Assembly: GCF_001665575.1 (NCBI RefSeq)
Contig: NZ_LZSU01000005.1
Location: 1-63,948 of the forward strand
Direction of reading: 5' to 3'
Source: Mycobacterium sp. 852013-51886_SCH5428379
GTDB taxonomy: Bacteria; Actinomycetota; Actinomycetes; Mycobacteriales; Mycobacteriaceae
Length of the DNA stretch: 63,948 nt
Below are positions 36,497-44,903 of the stretch, one piece after another; positions within the stretch are counted from its first letter, which is position 1; each line of letters opens with the position of its first letter. A program made the translations under genes and the position numbers. Below the pieces are notes generated by a model. It was not told where the DNA came from, made no database searches, and saw only the letters and a list, made by a program, of their open reading frames with translations.

Positions 36497-36940
36497 ATGC
36501 CCGCGCAACCGCACACCCGTCGGACCGTCCGTGCCCGGACCGCGGTCGGATTCCTCGGCGCGGCAGGCGCTCTGGCGATCGCATCGCCGGCCGCCGCCCA
36601 GCCGAACATCGCCACCGATCACAACGGCTACGTCGGCACCGCCGCGTACTGCCAGGGGTCGGCCGCGGCGGTCGCCTTCGGCCGCACCACGGAGGCGCTG
36701 GTCGCTATCTGCAAGGCGCCCGATGGCGAACTGCAGTATCGCGGAGTACGCCTGAGCGACGAGTCGGCGCTGATGCTGACCGCCACCGCGGACGACTCCG
36801 GCGGCTTCACCGCCGCCAACGGCGACGTGGTCTACGACGTGTCCTCGGCGGAGCTCCTCGTGGCCGAGGGCGGTAAGACGCTGCACCGGCAGCCGATGCT
36901 GCAGTACTACGCACCGAACAACGACTGGTCGTCGGACTAG
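36497..36940 (+). CDS. Secreted hypothetical protein
   Basis: A 147-residue exported protein. A twin-arginine-free but basic N region is followed by a signal helix ending IASPAAAQ, and the mature part has a single cysteine pair (AAYCQGS and VAICKAP) that may bridge. It resembles a family of small secreted mycobacterial proteins without known role. It follows the nitronate-monooxygenase-like gene by 64 bases and overlaps the convergent ferredoxin gene by four. Function is not recognised. Confidence 0.7.
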   Translation: MPAQPHTRRTVRARTAVGFLGAAGALAIASPAAAQPNIATDHNGYVGTAAYCQGSAAAVAFGRTTEALVAICKAPDGELQYRGVRLSDESALMLTATADDSGGFTAANGDVVYDVSSAELLVAEGGKTLHRQPMLQYYAPNNDWSSD

Positions 36941-37281
36941 CCACCCGCTCTGGGCATGGCGGCGACCAGGGGCGTGTCGACCCCGATCCGCCCGAGCGCC
37001 GAGGCGCCGCCCGGATTGCCCAGCGGTGCCTGGCGCCCCGACAGAATCTGGGAGAAGAACGCCGCGTCGTCGGTCAGGTGCTGCTTCTGGTCCTCCGGCA
37101 GGTCGCCCTCCCAGTAGATCGCGTCGACCTCGCACTGCAGTTTGCAGGCGCCGCAGTCCACACACTCGTCCGGGTTGATGTAGAGCTTGCGGTCACCTTC
37201 GTACATGCAGTCGACGGGACAGTCCTCGAGACAGGATTTCTCGACGACATCGACACAGGCACTACCGATCACGTAGGTCAT
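36937..37281 (-). CDS. Seven-iron ferredoxin (FdxA/FdxC-like)
   Basis: A 114-residue ferredoxin with [3Fe-4S]/[4Fe-4S] ligands. The first set is in ACVDVVEKSCLEDCPVDC and the second in DECVDCGACKLQCEV. The C-terminal extension, including FFSQILSGRQAPLGNPGG and IGVDTPLV, is typical of actinobacterial ferredoxins that donate electrons to cytochromes P450. It lies about 0.8 kb upstream of, and divergent from, a CYP125-type P450 gene (38049), with one small gene between. It is therefore a plausible partner, although no ferredoxin reductase is nearby. The ATG at 37281 is at the conserved N terminus MTYVIG. Confidence 0.9.
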   Translation of the reverse strand: MTYVIGSACVDVVEKSCLEDCPVDCMYEGDRKLYINPDECVDCGACKLQCEVDAIYWEGDLPEDQKQHLTDDAAFFSQILSGRQAPLGNPGGASALGRIGVDTPLVAAMPRAGG

Positions 37282-37360
37282 GACCGCAGCGTAGGCAGCG
37301 TCGGCCGGGTCGCGCTGGGGCCGAAAGTCCTCTCTTGCCGGTGACGTTCGACCGATCCCG

Positions 37361-37861
37361 CTACGGCAGCGGCAGCGGCGCCGCGGCCGACGCCACCGGT
37401 GCGGCGGGCGGCGCGGGCGGCGCGGGCGGCTGAGGCCCGGCGGGCAGCCCCGGCGGCGGGGCGGCGTTCGCATCGAGTGGGCGCTGGGTCAGCAGCAAGA
37501 GCGCGTCGCCGCCGCTGACCTCCTGGGTCTGTACGGCGTGCCACAGATCCCGGAGGTAGGACAGCCCGCGGCTACCCGACGGCTCCACCGGCGTCGTCGA
37601 TGTCCCCGGCGGCGGGTTCTCCGGGCTGAGCAGGTGGGGCACCTCGGCGGGGCCGGCGGGGGTTGCGGCGAGCGCAACGGTGTCGCCGGGTGCGGGGGCC
37701 GGTGCCGGTGCCGGTGCCGGTGCCGGTGCCGGGATTTCGGGTGAGGCCACCGGTTCGGCCGCTGCGGTGGGTGCCGACAGCACGGCGGCGACGCCGAGCC
37801 CGATACCCATCACCGCGTACGCGGCCGCTGACGACACCACCCGTCGAAGATCTCTCGCCAC
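37361..37861 (-). CDS. Secreted Pro/Ala-rich protein
   Basis: A 166-residue exported protein: a signal peptide (AAYAVMGIGLGVAAVLSAPTAAA), a Pro-Ala repeat of about 15 residues, a folded region around SYLRDLWHAVQTQEVSGGDALLLL, and a second Pro/Ala tail. GTG at 37861 is favoured because GGGAG lies seven bases upstream; the ATG at 37879 is the alternative and would place that site inside the gene. The Pro-Ala tract is encoded by a perfect hexanucleotide repeat. Similar mycobacterial proteins are cell wall-associated with unknown function. Confidence 0.6.
   Translation of the reverse strand: MARDLRRVVSSAAAYAVMGIGLGVAAVLSAPTAAAEPVASPEIPAPAPAPAPAPAPAPGDTVALAATPAGPAEVPHLLSPENPPPGTSTTPVEPSGSRGLSYLRDLWHAVQTQEVSGGDALLLLTQRPLDANAAPPPGLPAGPQPPAPPAPPAAPVASAAAPLPLP
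37701..37730 (+). repeat. Hexanucleotide tandem repeat (GGTGCC)5
   Basis: Five exact copies of GGTGCC run from 37701 to 37730, with degenerate copies on both sides. On the minus strand they encode part of the Pro-Ala tract of the exported protein at 37361-37861. Perfect copies suggest a microsatellite prone to slipped-strand length change, in steps of two residues that keep the frame. Confidence 0.9.
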
Positions 37862-38048
37862 CGCAGGTCTCCCTTTCATGTCAGCCGCTTGACTACGGGG
37901 TTCTTCTTCAACCGCTCTGATTTTGTTACAGCTGTGGCTCCAGTGCCACCCGAAGCGCGACCCGTTTTCCGCGAACCGCCGCCCTGCCCGGCTCGCCGGT
38001 GGTGTACTCGAAAGCCGACGGCACGAGGACCATCTTGAGGAGATGCCC

Positions 38049-39344
38049 ATGGTCGTGAGCGGCAGCGGCTTGAGCACCAGCGGCGTCCAGCGCCCGGACC
38101 TTCCACCGGGCTTCGACTTCACCGATCCCGACATCTACGCCGAGCGCCTACCGGTCGACGAGCTGGCCGAGATGCGCCGGGTGGCGCCGATCTGGTGGAA
38201 CGAACAGACCTCGGGGAACGAGCCGTTCGACGACGACGGCTACTGGGTGGTGACCAAACACAAAGACGTCAAGGAGATCTCGCGGCGCAGCGACGTGTTC
38301 TCCAGCAATGTGAAGACGGCGTTGCCGCGCTACCGCGAGGGCGCTGAGCCGGCATCGATCGAGGGTGGGAAAGCCGTCCTGTTGAACCAGGATGCGCCGC
38401 ACCACACCCATTTGCGCAAGATAGTCTCGCGTGCCTTCACCCCGCGGGCCGTCGAGTCACTGCGCGCCGAGTTGCGTGAGCGCGCGCACCGCATCGTGGA
38501 GACCGCCAAGGCGGCCGGCTCCGGGGATTTCGTCGAGCAGGTCTCTTGTGAGCTGCCCCTGCAGGCGATCGCGGGGTTGATGGGGGTGCCGCAGCAAGAC
38601 CGGATGAAGCTCTTCGACTGGTCCAATCAGATGGTGGGCGACCAGGATCCGGAATACGCCCGCAACGACGCGATGGGCGCCTCGGTCGAGCTGATCATGT
38701 ACGGCATGCAAATGGCCGCCGACCGGGCTGCGAATCCGGGCGACGATCTGGTCACCAAGCTCGTTGAGGCCGATGTGGAAGGACACAAGCTCTCCGACGA
38801 CGAATTCGGCTTCTTCGTCATCCTCCTGGCCGTTGCGGGCAACGAGACCACGCGCAACTCGATCACCCAGGGAATGATGGCGTTCACCGAGTTCCCCGAT
38901 CAGTGGGAGCTGTTCAAACGGGAGCGTCCGGCGACCGCGGCAGACGAGATCGTCCGGTGGGCGACGCCGGTCACCTCCTTCCAGCGCACCGCGCTCCAGG
39001 ACACCGAGCTGTCCGGTGTGCCGATCAAGAAGGGTCAGCGGGTGGTGATGTTCTACCGCTCGGCGAACTTCGACGAGGACGTGTTCACCGATCCGTACCG
39101 GTTCGACATCCTGCGCGATCCCAATCCCCATGTCGGCTTCGGCGGCACCGGCGCGCATTACTGCATCGGCGCCAATCTGGCGCGGATGACCATTGACCTG
39201 ATCTTCAACGCAATCGCCGACGAGATGCCCGACATCACCCCGCTGGGCCAACCCGAGCGGCTGCGCTCGGGCTGGCTCAACGGCATCAAACACTGGCAGG
39301 TCGACTACACCGGCGCGTCGAAGACGACTGCGGCGCACCGGTAG
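38049..39344 (+). CDS. cyp125: Cytochrome P450 CYP125 family (steroid C26/27-monooxygenase)
   Basis: A 431-residue P450 closely matching M. tuberculosis CYP125A1 through its length: LPPGFDFTDPDIYAERLPV, IWWNEQ, SCELPLQAIAGLMGVPQ, AGNETTRNSITQGMMAF and NGIKHWQVDYTG. The haem ligand is Cys372 in GAHYCIGANLA. CYP125 oxidises the terminal methyl of the cholesterol side chain, the entry to its degradation. Three starts are possible; ATG 38049 is preferred with GAGGAG seven bases upstream, over ATG 38043 and GTG 38055. The gene is not in a cluster of side-chain genes here, which suggests a paralogue. No KstR operator is visible in its upstream 180 bases. Confidence 0.92.
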   Translation: MVVSGSGLSTSGVQRPDLPPGFDFTDPDIYAERLPVDELAEMRRVAPIWWNEQTSGNEPFDDDGYWVVTKHKDVKEISRRSDVFSSNVKTALPRYREGAEPASIEGGKAVLLNQDAPHHTHLRKIVSRAFTPRAVESLRAELRERAHRIVETAKAAGSGDFVEQVSCELPLQAIAGLMGVPQQDRMKLFDWSNQMVGDQDPEYARNDAMGASVELIMYGMQMAADRAANPGDDLVTKLVEADVEGHKLSDDEFGFFVILLAVAGNETTRNSITQGMMAFTEFPDQWELFKRERPATAADEIVRWATPVTSFQRTALQDTELSGVPIKKGQRVVMFYRSANFDEDVFTDPYRFDILRDPNPHVGFGGTGAHYCIGANLARMTIDLIFNAIADEMPDITPLGQPERLRSGWLNGIKHWQVDYTGASKTTAAHR

Positions 39345-39636
39345 TCACCGGGTAGTCGATGAGCGTCCGCCAGTAGTCCTCCGGGATCTCGGTCTCCGAC
39401 CGCAGCACCATGGCCAGGCCCACCGCCATCGCGATGCCGAGCACCCCCAGCCACAGGCCCGCGAGCGCGATCACCACCCACAGCGCCGTCGTGACCGTCG
39501 GCCACGGCGACACGACCGCCAACACCGGCGCGAAGAAGAATCCGGTACCGATGTACCAGGCCGAGCCGGTGCGGTCGCACGCCATCACCAACCGCAACCA
39601 ACGCGGAATCGGCTGCTCGTTCCCACTCGTCTGCAT
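39286..39636 (-). CDS. Small membrane protein
   Basis: A 116-residue protein with two central membrane helices (GSAWYIGTGFFFAPVLAVV and ALWVVIALAGLWLGVLGIAM). AAGGAG seven bases before the ATG at 39636 fixes the start. It overlaps the 3' end of the CYP125 gene by 59 bases on the opposite strand. It is divergent from the XRE-type regulator, with a palindromic operator between them, so that regulator probably controls it. The C-terminal tail after TLIDYPV may be a by-product of the overlap. Function not recognised. Confidence 0.65.
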   Translation of the reverse strand: MQTSGNEQPIPRWLRLVMACDRTGSAWYIGTGFFFAPVLAVVSPWPTVTTALWVVIALAGLWLGVLGIAMAVGLAMVLRSETEIPEDYWRTLIDYPVTTGAPQSSSTRRCSRPASV

Positions 39637-39680
39637 GAGCCACTCCTTCGTCGGTGACATCACCACCGTCTCCCACCACC

Positions 39681-39710
39681 GGTAATGGCCGCAATTACCT
39701 GCGAAGTAAT
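39681..39710. promoter_or_regulatory. Inverted repeat, candidate XRE-regulator operator
   Basis: GGTAAT (39681-39686) and ATTACC (39694-39699) form a perfect six-base dyad with a seven-base spacer; a third half-site GTAAT lies at 39706-39710. It is between the small membrane protein (start 39636) and the XRE-type regulator. This is the usual layout for an autoregulated helix-turn-helix repressor. The repeat overlaps potential ATG starts of the regulator at 39685 and 39709, which argues that translation really begins at the downstream GTG 39745. Confidence 0.5.
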
Positions 39711-39744
39711 GGCCGCGCCGCCCATCGCCGGTCAGACTGACCCG

Positions 39745-40566
39745 GTGAGCGTCTCAGCGTCGTCCGATCCCGCGATCGCGCCGTTCGGCCGGGCCCTGCG
39801 CGTCTGGCGGGAACGGCGCCGGCTGAGCCAGCTCGAGCTGGCGCTCGCGGCCGACGTGTCCGCCCGGCACATCAGCTTCGTCGAGACGGGCCGGTCCACA
39901 CCGAGCCGGGTGATGGTGCTGCGGTTGGCCGAGACCCTCGACGTTCCGCCGCGCGAGCGCAACGAGCTGCTGATCGCGGCCGGGCTGGCGCCGATGTATC
40001 CCGAACGCCCGCTGGATCATCCGGATCTCGCAGTGGTGCGGGCCGGTCTCGCCCGCGTCCTGGCCGCCCACGAACCGTTTCCCTGTGTCGCGGTCGACCG
40101 GCAGTGGAACGTCGTCTCGACCAACGACGCCGCGGGCGTTCTCCTCGACGGGGTGTCGCCCGCACTTCTCGAGCGACCCAACGCCCTACGCATCGCCCTG
40201 CATCCCGACGGGCTGGCACGGCGGATCGTCAACCTCGGCGAATGGCGCCACCACCTGCTGAGCCGGTTACGCCGCGAAGTGCGGGCCTGTGCGTCGGCCG
40301 AGCTTCGGGAGCTGCTGACCGAACTGGAGTCTTATCCCGGGCCGATAGCACCGCCCTCGGACACCGGCGCGGTGGCCGTCCGACTCGAGATGTCCACGGC
40401 CGGAGGCGATCCGCTCAGCTTCCTCAGCACGGTGACGACGTTCGGAACGGCCTTGGATCCGACCGCCGCCGAACTCAGTGTGGAAACATTTCTGCCGGCC
40501 GACGATGCCACGGCCGCTGCTCTGGTTTGCTTGGCGAAAGCGCAGGGAAGGTCACCCGAAAATTGA
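39745..40566 (+). CDS. XRE-family regulator with MmyB-like ligand-binding domain
   Basis: A 273-residue regulator: a helix-turn-helix (about 10-70; RRLSQLELALAADVSARHISFVE is characteristic in two parts) followed by a MmyB-type PAS-like domain (VDRQWNVVSTNDAA, then LNLGEW-like RIVNLGEWRHH). MmyB-type regulators in actinobacteria bind fatty-acid-like ligands and control nearby dehydrogenases. The start is uncertain: ATGs at 39685 and 39709 are in frame but overlap a palindrome, so GTG 39745 is annotated. It precedes the LpqH-like lipoprotein gene by 10 bases and may be co-transcribed with it. Confidence 0.82.
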   Translation: MSVSASSDPAIAPFGRALRVWRERRRLSQLELALAADVSARHISFVETGRSTPSRVMVLRLAETLDVPPRERNELLIAAGLAPMYPERPLDHPDLAVVRAGLARVLAAHEPFPCVAVDRQWNVVSTNDAAGVLLDGVSPALLERPNALRIALHPDGLARRIVNLGEWRHHLLSRLRREVRACASAELRELLTELESYPGPIAPPSDTGAVAVRLEMSTAGGDPLSFLSTVTTFGTALDPTAAELSVETFLPADDATAAALVCLAKAQGRSPEN

Positions 40567-40576
40567 GGGGGCCGAA

Positions 40577-41026
40577 GTGATCGAACGGAACAGGGGTGGC
40601 TTCGTGGACAACCGGATCATCGCGGTACTCGCCGCCTCGGCGGTCGGCCTGCTGGGCGCCTGCAGCAGCCCGGAGCCCGCACTGGGCGCCAGAACCGCCG
40701 AGGTGACCGTCAACGGCGAGGGCAGCGGCAGCAAGTATCCCGTCGAGTGCAGCCAGGCCGGGTGGACGTGGCTGATCTCGACGTTCGACGAGGCCAAACC
40801 CGGCTTCAGCGCGTCCATCCAGACGGGCGAGGGGGTGGACGCCCACTCGGTGCAGATTCGCGACCTCGAAGGCTTCACCGGCTCGTTCTGGCAGGGCACC
40901 GTCGGCGAGGGCAAGGCCACCATCGCGAACGACAAGATCACCATCACCGGCCAGGCCGAAGGGTCGTTCGCAGACGATCCCACCGGCGAGGCGAATGCGA
41001 CCTTCCGGATCGAGACCCGCTGCTAG
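40577..41026 (+). CDS. LpqH-family lipoprotein
   Basis: A 149-residue (or shorter) lipoprotein related to the mycobacterial 19-kDa antigen family. The signal ends in a lipobox (VGLLGAC) followed by SSPEP. The mature domain has a conserved cysteine pair (VECSQAG and the final ETRC) and an alternating VTVNGEG, KITITGQAEGSF strand pattern. In LpqH this disulfide-bearing beta domain is cell wall-exposed and may bind lipid. GTG 40577 has GAGGGG six bases upstream; GTG 40604 would give a more standard signal. The stop codon lies within the palindrome at 41025-41039. Confidence 0.75.
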   Translation: MIERNRGGFVDNRIIAVLAASAVGLLGACSSPEPALGARTAEVTVNGEGSGSKYPVECSQAGWTWLISTFDEAKPGFSASIQTGEGVDAHSVQIRDLEGFTGSFWQGTVGEGKATIANDKITITGQAEGSFADDPTGEANATFRIETRC

Positions 41027-41039
41027 TGGTCTGACCACT
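41025..41039. promoter_or_regulatory. Perfect palindrome, candidate operator of the downstream GntR/FadR-type regulator
   Basis: AGTGGTC-T-GACCACT is a 15-base perfect dyad. Its core TGGTCnGACCA matches the operator class bound by FadR-type GntR regulators. It ends 35 bases before the GTG of the GntR gene at 41075, so autoregulation is the simple reading. The first two bases coincide with the stop codon of the preceding lipoprotein gene. Confidence 0.7.
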
Positions 41040-41074
41040 TGACCTCTTGACCGGTGCGGTGCCATGGTGGAGCC

Positions 41075-41794
41075 GTGGCTCTGCAACCGGTGAATCGACG
41101 TTCCGTTCCCGAGGACGTGTTCGACCAGATCATCTCCGAGGTGCTCAGCGGCGACCTGCGGCCCGGCGAGGCCCTACCCAGCGAGCGCAGGCTCGCCGAG
41201 GTGCTCGGGGTGTCTCGGCCTGCGGTGCGCGAAGCGCTCAAACGCCTGTCGTCCGCGGGGCTGATCGACGTCCGCCAGGGCGACGCCACCACGGTGCGCG
41301 ACTACCGCCGGACCGCCGGGCTGGATCTCCTCCCCCGGTTGCTGATGCACGGCGGCGCACCCGATCTCGCCGTCGTCCGCAGCATCCTCGAGACCCGGCT
41401 GCACAACGGGCCCAAGGTCGCCGAACTCGCCGCACAGCGCCGTCCCGAGGACCTCCCGGACCGGCTCCGGACCGTGGTGACCGAGCTGGCCGACGAGCCC
41501 GACGCCGTCGTCGCCCAGCGGCACGCCCTCGACTTCTGGGATCTGGTCGTCGACGGCGCCGATTCGATCGCATTCCGGCTGATGTACAACACGCTGCGCG
41601 CGACCTACGAACCCGCCTTGCCCGCCCTGGCCACGATGATGGCCGCAGAGGTGGGCCGACCGGACGCATACCGCACGATCGTCGATGCGATCGCCGCCGG
41701 CGATCCCGCGGCGGCGCGGCACGCGGCCGAACGCCTGCTCGAACCCGCCACCACCGCGTTGCTGACCGCACTGCAGAGCCTGGAGGACCAGTGA
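41075..41794 (+). CDS. GntR/FadR-family transcriptional regulator
   Basis: A 239-residue GntR regulator. The N-terminal winged helix ([28 protein letters not shown], recognition helix [12 protein letters not shown]) is followed by an all-helical FCD effector-binding domain ([20 protein letters not shown], metal-ligand His in [11 protein letters not shown] and further down). FCD domains usually bind carboxylic acids or acyl-CoA. GTG at 41075 sits behind a GGTGGAG site. Its stop overlaps the GTG of the fatty acid hydroxylase gene by four bases, so the regulator and the hydroxylase are translationally coupled. It probably binds the palindrome at 41025-41039. Confidence 0.88.
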   Translation: MALQPVNRRSVPEDVFDQIISEVLSGDLRPGEALPSERRLAEVLGVSRPAVREALKRLSSAGLIDVRQGDATTVRDYRRTAGLDLLPRLLMHGGAPDLAVVRSILETRLHNGPKVAELAAQRRPEDLPDRLRTVVTELADEPDAVVAQRHALDFWDLVVDGADSIAFRLMYNTLRATYEPALPALATMMAAEVGRPDAYRTIVDAIAAGDPAAARHAAERLLEPATTALLTALQSLEDQ

Positions 41795-42456
41795 ACCGGA
41801 CCGCCTTCACCCTGACCGACGCGCTGCGGGAGTTCCGGCGTCATCCGAGCCCGTGGGTGATCGGCGCCGTCCTGCTCGGCGCGTCCGTCGCCCGTGTCCG
41901 TCTGGCGGACTGGCAGATCACCGACGCGCTGGTTCCGCTCGCGATGCTGGCGGCCTTCCCGTTCGTCGAGTGGCTGGTGCACGTATGCGTTTTGCATTGG
42001 CGGCCGCGCCGGATCGGGCCGCTGCGGCTGGATCCGCTGGTGGCGCGCAAACACCGTGCGCACCACGTCGACCCCCGGGACGTGCCGCTGGTGCTCATCC
42101 CGTGGCAGACGCTGCTGTGGTTGCTGGCCGCCGCGGTGGCGGTCGCCCTGCTGGCATTCCCGCGGCCGGCCCTCGGGCTGACGTTCCTCGTCGCGCTGGC
42201 GCTGATCGGGCTCGCCTACGAGTGGTGCCACTTTCTGATCCACAGCGATTACAAGCCGAAATCGGCGGCGTACCGCGCGGTGTGGCGCAACCATCGACTG
42301 CACCACTTCAAAAACGAGCACTACTGGTTCACGGTGACAACTTCGGGGACTGCGGACCGGGTGCTGGGCACGTGTCCCGACGCCGGATCGGCCGCCACCT
42401 CACCGACCGCGAAGAACCTCTACGGCGAGCAGGGTCCGATCACGACCGCACGATGA
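41791..42456 (+). CDS. Fatty acid hydroxylase/sterol desaturase family membrane protein
   Basis: A 221-residue integral membrane di-iron enzyme of the fatty acid hydroxylase superfamily. Histidine clusters are [30 protein letters not shown] and [13 protein letters not shown], with about four helices between. These enzymes hydroxylate or desaturate lipids. The GTG at 41791 overlaps the GntR stop (GTGA) with TGGAGGA upstream. The C-terminal tail overlaps the convergent ldtA stop by 17 bases. Coupling to a FadR-type regulator suggests that expression responds to a lipid or acyl-CoA. Confidence 0.85.
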   Translation: MNRTAFTLTDALREFRRHPSPWVIGAVLLGASVARVRLADWQITDALVPLAMLAAFPFVEWLVHVCVLHWRPRRIGPLRLDPLVARKHRAHHVDPRDVPLVLIPWQTLLWLLAAAVAVALLAFPRPALGLTFLVALALIGLAYEWCHFLIHSDYKPKSAAYRAVWRNHRLHHFKNEHYWFTVTTSGTADRVLGTCPDAGSAATSPTAKNLYGEQGPITTAR

Positions 42457-43204
42457 CCGGATCGCCCATCCGCACGGTGTTGAAGTACCAGTCGGCGTTG
42501 TCGGGGCTGAGGTTGATGCACCCGTGGCTGACGTTGGCGTAGCCCTGCGATCCGGTCGACCACGGCGCGCCGTGCACGTAGACGCCGCCCCAGGTGATGC
42601 GCACCGCGTCGTACACCGTGAGCTTGTAACCCTCGGGGTCGTCGAGCGGGATGCCGATGGTCCGCGAATCCATCACCACGACGGATTCCTTGCCGAGGAC
42701 CCGGAAGCTGCCGACCGGCGTCGCGAACCCCGGTTTGCCCATCGACGCGGGCATCTCGCGGACCACTTCGTCGTCGATGCTGACGGTGAAGGTGTGGGCG
42801 TCGATATCGGCGACGCCGAGCACGGTGGCGCCGGTCTGGAAGCTCAACGGCGCGGCACCGCCCGCACGCACCGAGATCGTGGAGTGGGCGGGCCAGAAGC
42901 CGCTCGGGGTCCACTCGACGGTGTCGTCGCTCAACCAGCTGAAGTCCCCGTCGGGGGTGGCGGGTGAGTCGAAGGTGATGCTGCGCTCGGCGGCGGCGCG
43001 ATCGCCGACCGGGCCGGCGAAGCGCACGGTGACCGGCGCCGCGACGCCGACGACCTGACCGGCGGCGGGCTGAACCGAGGCCACCGCGAGCGGTGTGCTC
43101 ACTGCGGCCGATCCCGTCGCCGCAGGTCCGGCCAGCGCACCGGAGAACAACACGGCGAGGCTCCCGACGATCGCGGCGGCCGACCGCCCTACCGTGCGCA
43201 CCAT
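42440..43204 (-). CDS. ldtA: L,D-transpeptidase (LdtA-like)
   Basis: A 254-residue exported L,D-transpeptidase that forms 3-3 cross-links in peptidoglycan and is inhibited by carbapenems. It aligns with M. tuberculosis LdtA (Rv0116c) over its length: an N-terminal signal, one Ig-like domain (about 45-130; VASVQPAAGQVVGVAAPV), and a YkuD catalytic domain with H211 in YVHGAPWS and nucleophile C229 in NVSHGCINLSPDNA. The ATG at 43204 starts the signal peptide; an upstream codon at 43264 adds an unlikely N terminus. It is shorter than LdtB-type enzymes, which carry two Ig domains. Confidence 0.92.
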   Translation of the reverse strand: MVRTVGRSAAAIVGSLAVLFSGALAGPAATGSAAVSTPLAVASVQPAAGQVVGVAAPVTVRFAGPVGDRAAAERSITFDSPATPDGDFSWLSDDTVEWTPSGFWPAHSTISVRAGGAAPLSFQTGATVLGVADIDAHTFTVSIDDEVVREMPASMGKPGFATPVGSFRVLGKESVVVMDSRTIGIPLDDPEGYKLTVYDAVRITWGGVYVHGAPWSTGSQGYANVSHGCINLSPDNADWYFNTVRMGDPVIVRS

Positions 43205-43297
43205 GGCGCCAGTGTAGGTCGGTGCGGCGGCGGGGTCCGTCGGACGGAGTTCACGCATTCCCATGCCTGTTCATCGTCCGAACAGGCCCCGAACGTT

Positions 43298-43918
43298 TCA
43301 CGTCGGATCCGGCTGCGCGCGCTTACCGACCGCGGCCGCGGTGCGGCCGACCGCCATCAGCGCGTAGCCGAGGCCGACGAAGATCGCCCCGAGCAGACCG
43401 ATGTTGACCGCCACCGCTGCGGTGCCCACGGTCTGCGGATCGAGGAAGTAGTAGGGCGCGCGGCGCCCGGCGCGGTTCAGCACGGCCAGCGCCACGGCGA
43501 CGTAGGCGGCCGGATAGACCAACCACGCCCACGGGTGCCACCACCGCAGCGACGACTGCGTGCCGACGGCCAGCGCCCACTCCGCGACGGCGAGGACGGG
43601 CACGACGACGTGCAGCAGGAAATTCGCCGGCGTGTAACCCATGCTGTAGTCGGTCAGGAACAGGTTCCAGACCAGTCCGGCGACCACGACGTAGACCACG
43701 ACCGCTCCGCGCAGCACCGCCCGCGCATCCACGCGCGGCGAGAGCAGCGTCGCCACGTAGAACGCCGCGGCGAGCACGTTCGCCTGGTAGGTGAAGGTGA
43801 TCAGCCGCCACAGCACACCCGAGCGTGACGAGAGCTCGACGATCACCACCGCGGTCACCACCGCAGCCACGATGGCCAGGCGCAGCAGCACCCGCAGCGG
43901 CCGGCTGCCCGGCGTCAT
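43298..43918 (-). CDS. Pr6Pr family membrane protein
   Basis: A 206-residue integral membrane protein with six predicted helices, matching the actinobacterial Pr6Pr family. Characteristic segments are FTYQANVLAAAFYVATLLSP, FLTDYSMGYTPANFLLHVVVPVLAVAEW and WLVYPAAYVAVALAVL with PYYFLDP after it. No enzymatic residues can be named and the function is unknown. The ATG at 43918 overlaps the stop of the upstream threonine dehydratase by four bases, so it is translated from the same message. ldtA follows 93 bases downstream. Confidence 0.82.
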   Translation of the reverse strand: MTPGSRPLRVLLRLAIVAAVVTAVVIVELSSRSGVLWRLITFTYQANVLAAAFYVATLLSPRVDARAVLRGAVVVYVVVAGLVWNLFLTDYSMGYTPANFLLHVVVPVLAVAEWALAVGTQSSLRWWHPWAWLVYPAAYVAVALAVLNRAGRRAPYYFLDPQTVGTAAVAVNIGLLGAIFVGLGYALMAVGRTAAAVGKRAQPDPT

Positions 43919-44859
43919 CCGGATGCGCCGGCCAGGATCTCGCGCAGCAGCGCCGTCTCGATGTTGCCCCCGGACAGCACCACCGCGGTCCGACCGCCCG
44001 GCGTGAGGTGGCGGTATCCGGCCAGGGCCACCGCCCCGCTGGGCTCACTGACCAGATGGGAGTGCACGGCCAGATCCCGTACCGCGCCGCGGATCTCGTC
44101 TTCACTGACGGTGACGACGTCGTCGAGCACCTGCTGCAGATGGGCGAACGTCAGCTCCGACGGCTGCGACCGCAGCCCGTCGGCGATCGTGCGGTTGCGG
44201 TCCTCGATCGACCAGTCGACCCGCCTCCCCGTGCGCAGCGCCTCGGCGGTGTCGCCGGCGAGTTCGGGTTCCACCCCGAAGACCTTCGCCGTCGGGCACA
44301 GCGCCTTGATCGCCGTACCCACACCGGAGGCGAGGCCACCGCCGCTGACCGGGATGAACACGTTCTCCACCTCGGGCAGATCCTCGGCGATCTCGAGTCC
44401 GAGCGTGCCCTGCCCCGCGATGATGTCGACGTGGTCGAACGGCGGGACCAGCACGCCGCCGGTGCGCTGCACCACCTCGGCCGCCACCGCCTCACGCTGC
44501 CCGGCCGCGCACAGCACCACCTCCGCACCGTGTCTGCGGGTGGCGGCCACCTTGACGTTGGGGGTCTCCTCGGGCATCACGATGTGGGCGGGCACCCCGT
44601 GGCGCGCCGCCGCGTATGCGACCGCCTGCGCGTGGTTGCCACTCGAATAGGCGACCACCCCGCGGGCGCGTACCGCGGGGTCCAGCCGGCCGATCGCGTT
44701 GAACGCGCCGCGAACCTTGAACGCGCCGATGGCCTGCAGGCTCTCCGCCTTCACCCAGACCGGCCCGGCCCACGCCGCGGGGATCAGCGGGGTGCGGAAC
44801 ACGTCGCCGCGGATGCGCTCGGCAGCGGCGCGGATGTCGTCGAGGGTGATCAGCTGCAC
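43915..44859 (-). CDS. Serine/threonine dehydratase (PLP-dependent, catabolic type)
   Basis: A 314-residue fold-type II PLP enzyme that deaminates threonine or serine to 2-oxoacid and ammonia. The PLP lysine is in LQAIGAFKVRGAFNAI, the Asn loop in YSSGNHAQAVAYAA, the tetraglycine phosphate loop is VSGGGLASGV, and the C-terminal Ser is in VVLSGGNIE. The C-terminal ACT regulatory domain of biosynthetic IlvA is absent, so this is a catabolic or racemase-like type. It heads a two-gene unit with the Pr6Pr gene (four-base overlap). ATG at 44859. Confidence 0.87.
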   Translation of the reverse strand: MQLITLDDIRAAAERIRGDVFRTPLIPAAWAGPVWVKAESLQAIGAFKVRGAFNAIGRLDPAVRARGVVAYSSGNHAQAVAYAAARHGVPAHIVMPEETPNVKVAATRRHGAEVVLCAAGQREAVAAEVVQRTGGVLVPPFDHVDIIAGQGTLGLEIAEDLPEVENVFIPVSGGGLASGVGTAIKALCPTAKVFGVEPELAGDTAEALRTGRRVDWSIEDRNRTIADGLRSQPSELTFAHLQQVLDDVVTVSEDEIRGAVRDLAVHSHLVSEPSGAVALAGYRHLTPGGRTAVVLSGGNIETALLREILAGASG

Positions 44860-44903
44860 GGTGTTCAGTCTGCCGGACGGCGGCGTCGCGCTACCGTGAG
44901 CCG

